A DNA stretch of 64,000 nucleotides, from positions 248,001 to 312,000 of the forward strand of contig PHSQ01000003.1 of the NCBI GenBank assembly GCA_002862095.1, in the 5' to 3' direction. This document shows positions 18,079 to 27,897 of the stretch, one piece after another (the stretch's first letter is position 1; each line of letters opens with the position of its first letter). The notes under the pieces are model-generated. The model made no database searches, was not told where the DNA came from, and saw nothing but the letters and a program-made list of their open reading frames with translations. Source of the DNA: Methylocystis sp. KS32. GTDB lineage: Bacteria; Pseudomonadota; Alphaproteobacteria; Rhizobiales; Beijerinckiaceae. Made by a program: the position numbers and the translations under genes.

Positions 18079-18606
18079 TCAGCCCTTCTTCTTGTGTCCC
18101 GCGGCGGCGGTGAATGGCGGGGGCTTTGTTACAGGCATATATTGAAGGTTCAGATTGCCCAAACCCGCCGACACGTTGAGGCCTGTTCCCACCGATACCG
18201 AGATCGGCTGCAGGGAGAATGTGTTGTTCGAGCCGCCAACCAGGACGGCTCCGCCGGCGCCAGCCCCAACGGCGACTGAACCCTGAGCGCCCATGTAATC
18301 TCCCGCCAACGCGCCCGGTTCGACCTTTCTGGTCGCGGCGACGACCTCCCACACCATGCTGCCTGGCCCGCTTATGCCAATATTGGCGCCCACATTTGTC
18401 AGCCTTCCGATGTAGTGGGAGGACGGACCCCCGGCGTCGCTTTTGAATACACAATCGAGGGCCTGATTTTCGATGAGGATCATACCGACGCCACCCGACA
18501 TGTGACATTGCAGCGCACCCACTCTGGAGGATTGCGCCCATCCGGATCCCGGCGTTGAAGCTGCGAGCAAAGCCGCTGCGACCAACGTCTGCTTGAATAT
18601 TCTCAT
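18079..18606 (-). CDS. DUF992 family secreted protein
   Basis: A 175-residue protein with a signal peptide (residues about 1-24, ending GWAQ). The mature domain matches DUF992: VGALQCHMSGG with a conserved Cys, LDCVF with the second Cys, the YIGRLTNVGANIGISG block, GALAGDYMGA, and the VLVGGSNN-SLQP motif. The function of DUF992 is unknown; members are periplasmic or exported proteins of alphaproteobacteria. ATG 18606 is chosen because it starts the signal peptide. A second DUF992 domain occurs at 31331-32428 with an added metal-binding-like tail. A short Lys-rich C-terminus (AAGHKKKG) is present. Confidence 0.8.
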   Translation of the reverse strand: MRIFKQTLVAAALLAASTPGSGWAQSSRVGALQCHMSGGVGMILIENQALDCVFKSDAGGPSSHYIGRLTNVGANIGISGPGSMVWEVVAATRKVEPGALAGDYMGAQGSVAVGAGAGGAVLVGGSNNTFSLQPISVSVGTGLNVSAGLGNLNLQYMPVTKPPPFTAAAGHKKKG

Positions 18607-18880
18607 GACTTTACACCCCTTGCTTGAACTCGCGGCGCCGACAAACCAAGGAATAACTTCGTGCTTGGTTGCACATTTAGCCATGCGACTCCGCGCCGCA
18701 CCTCTAATTGGCGTTGGAGAACTAAAATGTTAGATTGATTATATCCCGCCGAAAACAATCGCCTGCTTGAGCAAAAACAATTGCGGAACCGGGCGGACCA
18801 AGGCTGTATCCGACGCCGGGCCCATCGAGCCTATGAGCCGTGGCCGCCCGGTTGGAGACCGTGCGCCGTCCAAGCCGTCC

Positions 18881-18973
18881 TCAGCGAAACCAGACGAAGA
18901 GGATCGAGAAACCGAGCGCCAGAACCAGGCCAATTATGACGCTTCTCAGAAAGCCGCCTTCGAATTCTTCCAT
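18881..18973 (-). CDS. Predicted 30-residue single-span membrane protein
   Basis: A minus-strand frame encodes a 30-residue protein beginning MEEFEGGFLRSVI, then a hydrophobic helix (IIGLVLALGFSILFVW) and a final Arg. A GGGAG ribosome-site-like sequence lies about 10 bases upstream of the ATG. The layout (acidic N-terminus, one helix, basic end) is that of bacterial small membrane proteins such as transporter accessory peptides. No family was recognised and no partner gene is adjacent. Confidence 0.4.
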   Translation of the reverse strand: MEEFEGGFLRSVIIGLVLALGFSILFVWFR

Positions 18974-19345
18974 GCTCTCAAGCTCCCGCGCCGCCGTCCT
19001 CGGAACGATCGGAAACACTCCGCCAAACCGCGGTCACGCTAGCACGCTCGCCCGCGCGGGGGCAATCGATGGCGATTTCGACGAACGAGGTATACGAGTC
19101 TCTACGAGAGCAGAATCCCCGCGTCCAACCCGAGGCTGTCCACAACGTCAAATCTTGGGCGTAAGTCCGCTCGAGACCAAACATTGGGGAGAGCGGGGCG
19201 ACGGAATCGGGCGGAAGGGCAATTTGTTCACAAAGGCGTCATGAAATTATATTGACACGCTGACGGCAGGACGCCTCGTGTGGCTTGCCCCGGGCGATCC
19301 GCCTGTTTAGAGGCTCATGCTTCATATCGCCGAGGGAAGCCCCGA
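18974..19345. other. Non-coding leader region before the decarboxylase gene
   Basis: No gene could be supported in this stretch. It should contain the promoter of the decarboxylase gene. A GAGGGA ribosome site lies just before its ATG at 19346, but no promoter, operator or riboswitch was recognised. Confidence 0.3.
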
Positions 19346-21706
19346 ATGAACTTTTTCCAACGCTTTACATTTCTCTTTTCCGCGCCGGTCTTCGATGCCG
19401 ACGACCTCGAAGGGATGCGCGTCAAGGAAATTGTCGCGTCAATCGAACGAATGGGCTTCCAGGTCGTTAAGGCCCGTCGTCTGGAGGACGCGGAGCTGGC
19501 CGTCCAGACCGACGCCGCGATCGGCTGCATGGTCGTCGACTGGGGCAAGAAGGGCCTCGAAGGAAAGGCGGCGTCGCTCATTAACCTCATGCGTTCGCGC
19601 GGCCTCGATATGCCGATCGTCATTCTCGTGCGGCGCAAACGCTTCGAAGACATTCCCGTCGAGGTTCTGGATTTTATCGACGGTTATGTCTTTCTCGCCG
19701 AGGAGACGCCCGAGTTTATCGCGAAAAATCTTGTCAGCCGCCTGAAACAATACGCGGAGACCCTGAAGACGCCGTTTTTCGGCGCGCTGGTCGATTATGC
19801 GGAAGAGGGCAATCAGCTTTGGACCTGCCCTGGTCATAATGGTGGGATTTTTTACAGCCGTAGCCCCATCGGTCGAATTTTCATGGAGCATCTGGGCGAG
19901 GCGATTTTCCGCGACGATCTGGATAATTCGATCCTGGAGCTCGGAGACCTTCTGACCCACGAGGGGCCAGCGCTTGCCGCGCAGAAGGAGGCGGCGGCGA
20001 TATTTGGAGCCGAAAAGACCTATTTCGTGCTCAATGGCACGTCGTCGTCCAACAAGATCGTGCTCTCGAATCTCGTCACCGAAGACGATCTCGTGCTCTT
20101 CGACCGCAATAATCACAAGGCCGCGCATCATGGAGCGTTGCTGCTCAACGGCGGCATCCCGATCTTTCTGCCCACCGACAGGAACGCACACGGATTGATC
20201 GGGCCGATCTGGGCCGAGGCCTTCGACGAAATGGCGATCAGGGATCGCATTCGAAACAATCCGCTCGTTCAGGACAAGGAGGCCTGGAAAAGAGACCGGC
20301 CCTTCCGCGCCGCGGTGATCGAACAATGCACCTATGACGGCACAATCTACGACGCGCAGACCATCATCGAGCGCATTGGCCATCTTTGCGATTATGTTTT
20401 ATTCGACGAAGCATGGGCTGGATTCATGAAGTTCCACCCGCTCTATGAACGGCGCTTCGCGATGGGACTCAAAAATCTCGGGCCAAAGTCGCCGGGGGTT
20501 GTGGCGACGCAATCCACGCACAAGCAGCTTGCGAGTTTCTCTCAAGCCTCGCAAATTCACGTTCGCGACAGGCATATCGCGGGGCAGAGCCGGAGAGTGG
20601 AGCACAAGCGCTTCAACGAAGGCTTCATGCTGCATGCGTCGACGTCGCCCTTCTATCCGCTTTTCGCGTCGCTCGATGTCGGCGCGCAAATGATGAAAGG
20701 AAGATCCGGCGAAGTCCTGTGGGACGACACCGTTCGTCTTGGCATCGAACTAAGAAAAAAATTGCGCGCGATTAAGCGCGAATTCGACGAAAAGGAGAAA
20801 GACGCCGCCCGGCGCTGGTTTTTCGATCCTTTCGTGCCCGATCGCATTTCGATTCCCGATGTCGCGCGAGACGACGGCGGCGTTCACGATGTGGCCTGGG
20901 AAAACATCGCAACCGAGCAGCTCGCGCGGCACGCGCGCTATTGGGAATTTGCTCCGGGCGCCGCCTGGCACGGCTTCGCGCATGTCGAACAAGGTTTCGC
21001 GATCACCGATCCTTGCAAACTCACGCTGCTCACTCCCGGATTTGATCGCAAGACGGGGGCCTATGAGGCCCATGGGGTGCCGGCTCCCATCGTCGCGCAA
21101 TATCTGCGCGAAAACCGCGTCGTGCCCGAAAAAAACGACCTCAATTCGATGCTGTTTCTGTTGACGCCCGGCGTTGAGTCGAGCAAGGCGGGTACGCTGA
21201 TTAGCGCCCTCGTCGCCTTCAAACGCTTGCATGATGAAAACGCTCTTCTCGATGACGTCATGCCGGAATTCGTGGCAAAGCGGGTAAAGCGCTATAAGGG
21301 TGTGCGCCTGCGCGATCTTTGCGCCGAAATGCATGCCTTCTTTCGCGACGCCAATGTCAGCGCCCTGCAAAAAGCCCAGTTTTGCAGCCAAAATTTGCCG
21401 GATATGGTGATGACGCCGCGCGCGGCTTCGCGCTATCTTGTTCGCAACAATGTCGATTATTTGCCGATCGACCAGATCGAAGGCCGTATCGCGACCACGT
21501 TGTTCGTGATCTATCCTCCGGGCATCGCGACGATCGTTCCTGGAGAACGGCTCTGCGAAAAAGCGCGGCCAATGATCGACTATTTGAAGGCTTTCGAGCG
21601 CAGCGCCAATGTCTTTCCGGGCTTTGACGCGGAGATTCAGGGGCTTTATCGCGAGGTCGACGAAAAAGGATCGACCCGGTTTTACACCTATGTCGCAAGA
21701 GAATAG
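19346..21706 (+). CDS. Orn/Lys/Arg decarboxylase (fold type I, AdiA/LdcC class)
   Basis: A 786-residue PLP enzyme of the large inducible/constitutive amino acid decarboxylase family. Residues about 1-130 form the receiver-like wing domain. The catalytic domain carries TCPGHNGGIFY, NGTSSSNK, the cofactor Asp region VLFDEAWAGF, and the Schiff-base Lys in TQSTHKQLASFSQ. A C-terminal domain completes the usual layout. Such enzymes make agmatine, cadaverine or putrescine and consume protons. The substrate cannot be read from sequence; arginine is plausible. The GNAT gene 11 bases downstream is probably co-transcribed and could acetylate an amine product. Confidence 0.9.
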   Translation: MNFFQRFTFLFSAPVFDADDLEGMRVKEIVASIERMGFQVVKARRLEDAELAVQTDAAIGCMVVDWGKKGLEGKAASLINLMRSRGLDMPIVILVRRKRFEDIPVEVLDFIDGYVFLAEETPEFIAKNLVSRLKQYAETLKTPFFGALVDYAEEGNQLWTCPGHNGGIFYSRSPIGRIFMEHLGEAIFRDDLDNSILELGDLLTHEGPALAAQKEAAAIFGAEKTYFVLNGTSSSNKIVLSNLVTEDDLVLFDRNNHKAAHHGALLLNGGIPIFLPTDRNAHGLIGPIWAEAFDEMAIRDRIRNNPLVQDKEAWKRDRPFRAAVIEQCTYDGTIYDAQTIIERIGHLCDYVLFDEAWAGFMKFHPLYERRFAMGLKNLGPKSPGVVATQSTHKQLASFSQASQIHVRDRHIAGQSRRVEHKRFNEGFMLHASTSPFYPLFASLDVGAQMMKGRSGEVLWDDTVRLGIELRKKLRAIKREFDEKEKDAARRWFFDPFVPDRISIPDVARDDGGVHDVAWENIATEQLARHARYWEFAPGAAWHGFAHVEQGFAITDPCKLTLLTPGFDRKTGAYEAHGVPAPIVAQYLRENRVVPEKNDLNSMLFLLTPGVESSKAGTLISALVAFKRLHDENALLDDVMPEFVAKRVKRYKGVRLRDLCAEMHAFFRDANVSALQKAQFCSQNLPDMVMTPRAASRYLVRNNVDYLPIDQIEGRIATTLFVIYPPGIATIVPGERLCEKARPMIDYLKAFERSANVFPGFDAEIQGLYREVDEKGSTRFYTYVARE

Positions 21707-21717
21707 GGCAGAGGGTA

Positions 21718-22293
21718 ATGGTCTTCGAGGCAATGGCGGGCGGCGTTTCGGCTTCTCGCGTCACTGTGCGGCCTTCGCGCGACGCCGACGTCGGGGCCAT
21801 GCTGGCTATATATCTTCACCACATTCGGCATGGGGTGGATCCTTCGCAGCACCACGGCATCGAAGCGCCGGACGCCGAAGACATAAAACGCCGGCGCAAA
21901 AATATGCAAAAGCATAAGTTGCCGCATCTTGTCGCCGAACTTGACGGCGAGATCGTGGGTTACGCCTACGCCGTGCCTTTTCGTAAGAGGCCAGCCTATC
22001 GTTATGTTGTGAAGCACTCGATTTATGTTCACCACGCCTATTTGCACTGCGGTATCGGTAGAATGCTGCTGCCCGCTCTCATCGATTCCTGCGCCGCCTC
22101 CGGCTATCGGCAAATCATCGGCTATATAGACGGTTCAAATCGCGCGTCGCTTCAATTGCACGAGTCCTTCGGCTTTCGACAGGTCGGCCATCTCCCGTCT
22201 ATCGGCTTTAAATTCGGCCAATGGACGGATTCGGTGATGGTGCAGCGTTCTCTTGGGTTAGGCGCAACGACGCCTCCGGACGTTTTTCCATAG
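21718..22293 (+). CDS. GNAT family N-acetyltransferase (Pat-like)
   Basis: A 191-residue GNAT protein. The pattern resembles phosphinothricin-type acetyltransferases: VRPSRDADVGAMLAIYLHHI at the N-terminus, ELDGEIVGYAYA, SIYVHHAYLHCGIGRMLLPALI as the acetyl-CoA binding motif, IGYIDGSNRASLQLHESFGF, and a GFKFGQWTD tail. The acetyl-CoA motif deviates from RGxGIG (HCGIGRM). The start has a GAGGG ribosome site. It follows the decarboxylase by 11 bases, so acetylation of a polyamine or of an amino acid analogue is possible; the substrate is unknown. Confidence 0.85.
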   Translation: MVFEAMAGGVSASRVTVRPSRDADVGAMLAIYLHHIRHGVDPSQHHGIEAPDAEDIKRRRKNMQKHKLPHLVAELDGEIVGYAYAVPFRKRPAYRYVVKHSIYVHHAYLHCGIGRMLLPALIDSCAASGYRQIIGYIDGSNRASLQLHESFGFRQVGHLPSIGFKFGQWTDSVMVQRSLGLGATTPPDVFP

Positions 22294-22376
22294 AGAGAAT
22301 TGTCGAAAGGGGCGGCTGGTCATGCATTGGAATGCGTCCCTCTTTGTCGGTCGGGCGCATTGTTTTTTCGTTCGAT

Positions 22377-23288
22377 TTATTTGTGGCGGGAAGAAGCGTT
22401 CGAGGGGATGCGAGGCGCGTTCAACGCCTCGAATCCCGCGGTGACGTCGAAAAGCTCCTCGTCGATCGCGCCTTGTCTCAGACGATGGAATTCCGCGGTG
22501 AGATCGGTCAGGAGTTCCTCGATATTCGTGTCGGCGCGTTGCATCGCCGACAGTCTGCTGGCGTTTTCGCTCGCGAGGGATTCGGCGCAGGCCCGATACA
22601 AGGATACGAAGAGATATTCGCGAACAAATTCTCGCAATGCGTCCTCGCCGCCAATAAGCTGGGGCAAATTGGCGGTCGGCCAGGGCGCTTCGGTCAGCAA
22701 GCGACGCCATTGATGATCAAGCGGCAACAAGCGTTGATATACTGGAAGGTAAGAAGCCGCCGCCGCGGGGCGATTGTGAAACAAATAGAGCTCCGCAACG
22801 TCGCCGCAGTCTAAAGAGGTTTCGATCGCCGCGACGATATGGCCGACGAGCGGAGATATGGCCTTGACGGATCCCGGGACGGCGAAAAGATCGACTGGCG
22901 GTAAACCCGCGTCGCTTAGGCGCGCGTGAGCGCGTTCGCCCACCGCCCAAACGCAGGGCTTCTGGTTTAGGCTCGCGAGTTTTTGGGCGGCGAAGTCGAC
23001 GATCAAATCGTTGAATCGGCCGACCAATCCCTGGTCGGAGCCGAACACCACCGCTCCAATGACGGCCGTTGTTGTCCTGGGCTCCGCCGTCGGCTCGGAT
23101 AGCTCGCCGCTTTTGAAGCAGACGCTAAGTCCCATTTCGATGCTACGGTAATAGTCGCCCAGAGATTGCACCGCCTTTTCATATTGGCCGATATTGGAGG
23201 CTGCGAGCGCCTTCATGGTGCGGACGACGGATTGAAGATCGCCAGCGCTCTTTATCTTGCGTCGGATGGTTGCGGTGGTTTCGCTCAT
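22377..23288 (-). CDS. atpG: N-ATPase F1 subunit gamma
   Basis: A 303-residue gamma subunit of the alternate (N-type) F1Fo ATPase: N-terminal coiled-coil helix with IRRKIKSAGDLQSVVRTMKA, the central GSDQGLVGRFN segment, and the C-terminal helix ASENASRLSAMQRADTNIEE. Gamma is the rotating shaft that couples the F1 head to the c-ring. It is the last gene of the operon, two bases behind the alpha-HlyD fusion, so the unusual fusion did not disturb coupling. N-type gamma subunits are divergent, and the sequence fits that group better than the housekeeping enzyme. Confidence 0.92.
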   Translation of the reverse strand: MSETTATIRRKIKSAGDLQSVVRTMKALAASNIGQYEKAVQSLGDYYRSIEMGLSVCFKSGELSEPTAEPRTTTAVIGAVVFGSDQGLVGRFNDLIVDFAAQKLASLNQKPCVWAVGERAHARLSDAGLPPVDLFAVPGSVKAISPLVGHIVAAIETSLDCGDVAELYLFHNRPAAAASYLPVYQRLLPLDHQWRRLLTEAPWPTANLPQLIGGEDALREFVREYLFVSLYRACAESLASENASRLSAMQRADTNIEELLTDLTAEFHRLRQGAIDEELFDVTAGFEALNAPRIPSNASSRHK

Positions 23289-23289
23289 T

Positions 23290-25821
23290 TCAGCGGGCTC
23301 TTTTCTCCAAAGGGAAACGAACCTCCGCTTCCATCCCTGGGCGTAGCGCCAGATCGGGATTGGGTGCTTCGATGGTGACCTTCACGCGGCCGGCATTAGC
23401 GCCAGGCTCAGGGGTCACGTCCACGACATCGCCGAAAAAAACACGACCGGAGAGACTCTTCACGAGGAAGGAAACATGCTCTCCGAATACGATTTTACTC
23501 GCATCTCTTTTGTCTATCTCGGCCTCGATCCGCATGACGTCGAGAGTGGCCGCGATGACGAATGGCTTTATCGGCTGGCCGGGTTCGACATCTCGTCCGA
23601 CTTCGGCGTTTCGCGCGATCACCACGCCCGAGATCGGTGCGACGAGCGTCGTCTTTTCGAGGCTATCGCGCGCCTGCGCGAGCGCTGTCCCGCTTTCGGC
23701 CACGGCGGCGCGCGCCTTTTCCACACTCTCGCGGTCGAGTTGGAGATTCTTTCGCGACGTTTCGATCCGCGCTTTGGGAAGGGCGCGGCGGCCCGCGCTC
23801 CGTTCGAGGCGCTCGAAAGCTTGGGTCGCGCGAGTCAACTCCGCTTCAGCGTCGCGCAGTTGTTTTTCCTCGTCATCCAATCGCGCTTCGCGTTGCCGAA
23901 TGGCGGCGCGATAAGGGGAGGAGTCGATTTTTGCGCAGACCCGACCTTTTTCAATCGTCATTCCGACGGCGCAATCGACGACCTCTAGTTTTCCGCCAAG
24001 CCGAGAATCGATCGTAGCCGAGGGGATCGCGACAATTTGGGCGGTTATGGTCAACTCTCGTTGCGTTGCTGGTTGGGGTTCCCGACTAGGCGACGGCGGT
24101 CGAAAAGCAAACCACCCCCCCAGGGCGCAAAACACCAACAGGGTTGCAATCACGGCCTTCCTTCCCGATTTCGGCTTAGTGTCGGTGGGCGCAGGAGGCT
24201 CGGCCATGGATACGTTAGTTTGCGGTGGCGGGCTTATCGTCTCCACAGGGGCGGGCGGGGCCAGTGATGGCGAAGACTGGGCGAGAGGCTCGCCCGCATT
24301 CGAGCGATAAGGCGCCAGCGCGTCATGAGCGAGAGCAAGAATTTGATTGCGGTCAGCGTTCGGGAGCTTCGACGCGACAAGCCATCCCGCTGAGATCTGC
24401 TTCGGCGTCGCGTCGATGGCGTCGAGTAGGGCGCGTTCGGCGCGCGCCATTTCTTGCAATGGAATTTCGTCGAACAGTCCTTCGGTCAAAGCCAGGAGTA
24501 TGGCGATCTGTCCAGGAACGGAAACGGGCGAGAACTCGGATTGTCGGAGCACGGCGCGGACGCGCCGTCCGTGCTCGATAACCTTGCGCGACGCGTCGTC
24601 GAGCCTTGCGCCAAATCGAGCGAAGGTCTCGAGTTCCTCGAATTGGGCGTATACGAGTTTGAGATCGCCAGCGGCTTCCCGGTAGACTGCGCGCTGGGCC
24701 TTGCCGCCGACGCGCGACACCGATCTGCCGACGTCGACCGCCGGCAGCACGCCGAGTTCGAACAGCGAAGGGGAGAGGTAGATTTGACCGTCCGTTATTG
24801 AAATCAGATTGGTCGGAATATAAGCGGAAATGTTTTGCGCTTCCGTTTCGACAATGGGCAGAGCCGTGAGAGAACCGCCGCCGAGTTCCGCGCGCAAATG
24901 CGTCGCACGTTCCAGAAGCCGGGAGTGGATGTAAAAAATATCTCCGGGAAAAGCCTCGCGTCCCGGCGGCCGCCGCAGCAATAAAGAGAGTTCGCGGTAG
25001 GCTTGCGCGTGCTGGGTGAGATCATCATAGACGATCAGCACATCGCGACCCGCTTCCATAAAATATTCCGCGATGCTGGTGGCGGCGTAGGGAGCGATAT
25101 AGGCGAGACCGGGCGCGTCGTTACCTTTTGTCATGACGACTATGGTATGTTCCAGCGCGCCTCTCTCTCGTAACACGGCGATCGCCTTCGCCACCGAGGA
25201 AGCACGCTGGCCGATGGCGCAATAAACGCAGATTACGCCGCTGTCTTTCTGATTAAGAATAGTATCGAGCGCGATCGCGGTTTTCCCGGTCTGCCTGTCG
25301 CCGAGAATCAACTCCCGTTGGCCGCGACCGATGGGGATCAAGGCGTCGATCACCTTTATTCCGGTTTGCAGCGGCGCGGTCACTGGCGCGCGATCCATAA
25401 TCGCCGCAGCGGGTCGCTCGATACGGAGACGCTTGGTCGCCGCGACCGACGAGCCGCCATCCAGCGGGCGGCCAAGCGGGTCGATAATCCTGCCGAGCAG
25501 GGTTTCGCCAACCGCGACGTCCATCACCCGTCTCGTGCGCCGCGCTTCGTCGCCCGCCTGCAGCTTTTCAAAATCGTCCAGCAGCACGACGGCGATTTCG
25601 TCCTCGTCGACGTTGAACGCTATTCCCAGAACATTTCCCGGAAATTCGATCAGTTCTTCGTAGCCTGCTCCGGGTAGGCCTGACACTTTGGCAATGCCGG
25701 TGGAGACGCTCGTGACGAAGCCAATTTCGCGCGGATGCAGGTCGGGGGCGAGAGATTTCAAAGTCTCGGCAAAGCGGTCGAACATATCCTCGACGGCGTC
25801 ACGCAGGCCTTTCGGCTCCAT
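23290..25821 (-). CDS. atpA: N-ATPase F1 alpha subunit fused to a HlyD/AcrA-like periplasmic adaptor
   Basis: An 843-residue protein from ATG 25821 (just after the b-subunit stop). Residues 1-505 are an F1 alpha subunit: Walker A GDRQTGKT at 174-181, Asp-containing [10 protein letters not shown], and the alpha/beta signature [14 protein letters not shown] with the arginine finger at 370. A Pro-rich linker (about 510-553) leads to one transmembrane helix (555-575) preceded by KPKSGRK, predicting N-in/C-out. Residues about 590-840 are a membrane fusion protein: split lipoyl-like strands, a coiled-coil hairpin (about 636-718), LVAPISGVV, and a barrel ending LRPGMEAEV. Standard alpha subunits have about 505-515 residues and no such tail. 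The frame is open throughout, so this is not a simple annotation join. Confidence 0.93.
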   Translation of the reverse strand: MEPKGLRDAVEDMFDRFAETLKSLAPDLHPREIGFVTSVSTGIAKVSGLPGAGYEELIEFPGNVLGIAFNVDEDEIAVVLLDDFEKLQAGDEARRTRRVMDVAVGETLLGRIIDPLGRPLDGGSSVAATKRLRIERPAAAIMDRAPVTAPLQTGIKVIDALIPIGRGQRELILGDRQTGKTAIALDTILNQKDSGVICVYCAIGQRASSVAKAIAVLRERGALEHTIVVMTKGNDAPGLAYIAPYAATSIAEYFMEAGRDVLIVYDDLTQHAQAYRELSLLLRRPPGREAFPGDIFYIHSRLLERATHLRAELGGGSLTALPIVETEAQNISAYIPTNLISITDGQIYLSPSLFELGVLPAVDVGRSVSRVGGKAQRAVYREAAGDLKLVYAQFEELETFARFGARLDDASRKVIEHGRRVRAVLRQSEFSPVSVPGQIAILLALTEGLFDEIPLQEMARAERALLDAIDATPKQISAGWLVASKLPNADRNQILALAHDALAPYRSNAGEPLAQSSPSLAPPAPVETISPPPQTNVSMAEPPAPTDTKPKSGRKAVIATLLVFCALGGWFAFRPPSPSREPQPATQRELTITAQIVAIPSATIDSRLGGKLEVVDCAVGMTIEKGRVCAKIDSSPYRAAIRQREARLDDEEKQLRDAEAELTRATQAFERLERSAGRRALPKARIETSRKNLQLDRESVEKARAAVAESGTALAQARDSLEKTTLVAPISGVVIARNAEVGRDVEPGQPIKPFVIAATLDVMRIEAEIDKRDASKIVFGEHVSFLVKSLSGRVFFGDVVDVTPEPGANAGRVKVTIEAPNPDLALRPGMEAEVRFPLEKRAR

Positions 25822-25822
25822 A

Positions 25823-26602
25823 TCACACGTTCTCCGAGTGCGGCGTCCGCTTTTCCGACACAAGCGCCTCCAGGTCTTCTTCCATCGAAGCGAGGTAATC
25901 GGATATGCTCCAACTCACCTTGTGGTCGCTCGTCACGAGTTCGATTCCAGCGACCAATGCGGGAGCGTTTTCGAAGCGAACGCCGTGGTCATATGACAGA
26001 TTCTTTTTGACCGATGTTTCGATTGCCGAGCGTTGATCGGACGGTAGCTCGAAGGCGCTTCGAACGATTAGAGGTTCGCCGCTGGAGATAGCCGCGGCGA
26101 TCGCCGCCCGCTCGCTATCCTGGAGATTTTCGAGACGCCGCAGGAAAGCCTCGGTCATGCGTTGGTCGAGGGAGACGTCCGCGAGATCCGTTAGCGTCTT
26201 TCTGGCGATCGCGAACACTTCATCTTTCGCTCGTTCACGAACAAGACGGATGGCGTCGCGCGTCTCTTCCATCAGAGCCTGGCGGCGTTGGGCGCTCAGC
26301 GTCTCGGCGGCGTGGTGCGCCTCTTCCATAATTTTTCGGGCTTCCACTCTCGCGGCTTCCGCCGCCTCCTCGAGCAATGCAGATTTTTGCTGATCGAAGG
26401 CCGCGTTCTTGGCGAGAAAATTGTCCCTCTCTTTCTCGGTTTGCGCCATTTTCGCCTGTGCGTCGGAGAGTTGCCGCGCCACATGCTTTTCCCGCGCGTC
26501 GATGGCGTCGAGAATGGGCTTGTAAAGAAAGCGCTTGAGCAGCCAGACGAGGATCAGGAAATTGAATGCTTGCGCTAAGACAGTGAACCAGTCGATGAGC
26601 AT
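25823..26602 (-). CDS. atpF: N-ATPase Fo subunit b (long form)
   Basis: A 259-residue b subunit with an N-terminal membrane helix ([17 protein letters not shown]), a long charged coiled coil (about residues 30-150), and a C-terminal delta-like globular part (about 160-250). N-ATPase operons have no atpH; the long b subunit takes over the delta role in the stator. The gene lies between atpE and atpA with gaps of 3 and 1 bases. The stop is followed by TATG, coupling it to the alpha gene. Confidence 0.93.
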   Translation of the reverse strand: MLIDWFTVLAQAFNFLILVWLLKRFLYKPILDAIDAREKHVARQLSDAQAKMAQTEKERDNFLAKNAAFDQQKSALLEEAAEAARVEARKIMEEAHHAAETLSAQRRQALMEETRDAIRLVRERAKDEVFAIARKTLTDLADVSLDQRMTEAFLRRLENLQDSERAAIAAAISSGEPLIVRSAFELPSDQRSAIETSVKKNLSYDHGVRFENAPALVAGIELVTSDHKVSWSISDYLASMEEDLEALVSEKRTPHSENV

Positions 26603-26605
26603 GGA

Positions 26606-26887
26606 TCACTTTCCGGCCGCTTCGGAGATAAAATGACTCCAGAAGGGATTGGCGAAAATAAGGATCATCGAGACGACGAAGCAGTAGATCGCGATCGATT
26701 CGATCATGGCCAGTCCCACGAACAAGGTCCGCGTGATCGTGGTCGCCGCATCGGGCTGTTGCGCCAGCGAACTGAGAGCGGTGGCGACTGCTCGACCTTC
26801 GCCCAGCGCTGGTCCGATGCTGCCAAGCGCGATGGTGAGGCCGGCGGTGACGATCGAGGCTATTGCAATCAGCGTCGCGTTATCCAT
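26606..26887 (-). CDS. atpE: N-ATPase Fo subunit c, with Na+-type residues
   Basis: A 93-residue hairpin proteolipid. Helix 1 contains the GSIGPALGEG motif with Glu30; helix 2 contains GLAMIESIAIY with the ion-carrying Glu63, Ser64 and Tyr68. In the Na+-binding c-ring of Ilyobacter the ligand set includes Glu65, Ser66, Thr67 and Tyr70. Here Glu, Ser and Tyr are kept and Thr is Ile, and the helix-1 Gln is replaced by Glu. N-ATPases were proposed to pump Na+ on this basis (Dibrova and colleagues). Experimental ion preference is not given by sequence alone. It overlaps the atpB end by 8 bases. Confidence 0.93.
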   Translation of the reverse strand: MDNATLIAIASIVTAGLTIALGSIGPALGEGRAVATALSSLAQQPDAATTITRTLFVGLAMIESIAIYCFVVSMILIFANPFWSHFISEAAGK

Positions 26888-27608
26888 GGAATGCCGTCTC
26901 CTCTGCTCCTGTTAATGAGCTCTGCGGGTCGTCTTTGTCGCTTTCGCGGCCTCTCGTCGCGGCCGCGATGTAAACGGCGGCGAGGATGGTAAAAATATAC
27001 GCCTGAACCATGCCGGTCAGAAGACCGAGCGCGCTCATCACGATGGGAAAAACGAAAGGGGTGACGGTCAGCAATATGGCGAGGATCATGGATCCGCTCA
27101 TCATATTGCCGAAAAGACGGACCGCCAGCGCGAGGGTGCGCGAAAGTTCGCTGATAATATTGAAAGGGAGCATCATGACAGTCGGCTCCGTGTAAGTCTC
27201 GAGATAGGAGAGCAGCCCCTGTTCCTCGACGCCATAGATCGGGACCGCGGTAAGAACGCATAGCGCAAGCGCCGCCGTTGTCGACAGCGAACCCGTGGGA
27301 GGATCGTAACCCGGAACGATGGTGAAGAGATTGGCGGAGGCGACGAAAAGAAACAGCGTTCCGAGAAAGCCGAGATATTTCCTCGGCCGCGCGAGACCGA
27401 CATCGCCGATCTGTTTTTCCAGACTGGTGACGACAATTTCGAGAAGATTCTGCCAGCTCGATCGATGCAGGCCGGTGGAAAGGTTTCTTGTGATGAGCCA
27501 GGAACCGGCCGCGAGGAAAAGCATCAATCCCCATGTGTAAAGGATCGTCGCGTTTAGTTTGACGAAACCATCGCGCCAGAAAACGATGTCGTCCGTGCTA
27601 AGGCGCAA
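26880..27608 (-). CDS. atpB: N-ATPase Fo subunit a
   Basis: A 242-residue membrane subunit of the ion channel. The essential arginine is seen in SRTLALAVRLFGNMMSG, and the conserved C-terminal helix is GMVQAYIFTILAAVYIAAA. Five or six hydrophobic segments fit the family. The 5' end overlaps atpR by 11 bases and the 3' end overlaps atpE by 8 bases, typical for a tightly coupled operon. Confidence 0.94.
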   Translation of the reverse strand: MRLSTDDIVFWRDGFVKLNATILYTWGLMLFLAAGSWLITRNLSTGLHRSSWQNLLEIVVTSLEKQIGDVGLARPRKYLGFLGTLFLFVASANLFTIVPGYDPPTGSLSTTAALALCVLTAVPIYGVEEQGLLSYLETYTEPTVMMLPFNIISELSRTLALAVRLFGNMMSGSMILAILLTVTPFVFPIVMSALGLLTGMVQAYIFTILAAVYIAAATRGRESDKDDPQSSLTGAEETAFHG

Positions 27609-27897
27609 GGCCGCTCTCCTTAAAAGAATGACGCGCTTCCATCAGTCGCGTCAGGATGAATCTCGCGGCGACGAAGCCGAAGAGACATGCGGCCAGTCTG
27701 GTCCACTCGCCGGCCGATATGCGGTAGAAGCCGCCCAGGGCGATCGTCATGCGCGCGAACAGGCTCGCGGTGAACCATAGAGCCGGACGCTCTGTCCGCA
27801 ATCCGTGGCTTACGGTCAGCCAGAGCCCGCCGAAGAACACAACTCCCAGCAACCCGCCCGCGGCGGCCGGGAGGATAAGCTGCGCTATTTCACTCAT
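27598..27897 (-). CDS. atpR: N-ATPase accessory membrane protein AtpR
   Basis: A 99-residue protein with three hydrophobic segments (LILPAAAGGLLGVVFFGGLW, PALWFTASLFARMTIALGG, and a C-terminal one). AtpR is specific to N-ATPase operons and was proposed to help c-ring assembly through conserved Arg residues in its membrane part; Arg is present in FARMTI and ARFILTRL. It overlaps both atpQ and atpB, supporting co-translation. Position and size are the main evidence. Confidence 0.85.
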   Translation of the reverse strand: MSEIAQLILPAAAGGLLGVVFFGGLWLTVSHGLRTERPALWFTASLFARMTIALGGFYRISAGEWTRLAACLFGFVAARFILTRLMEARHSFKESGLAP

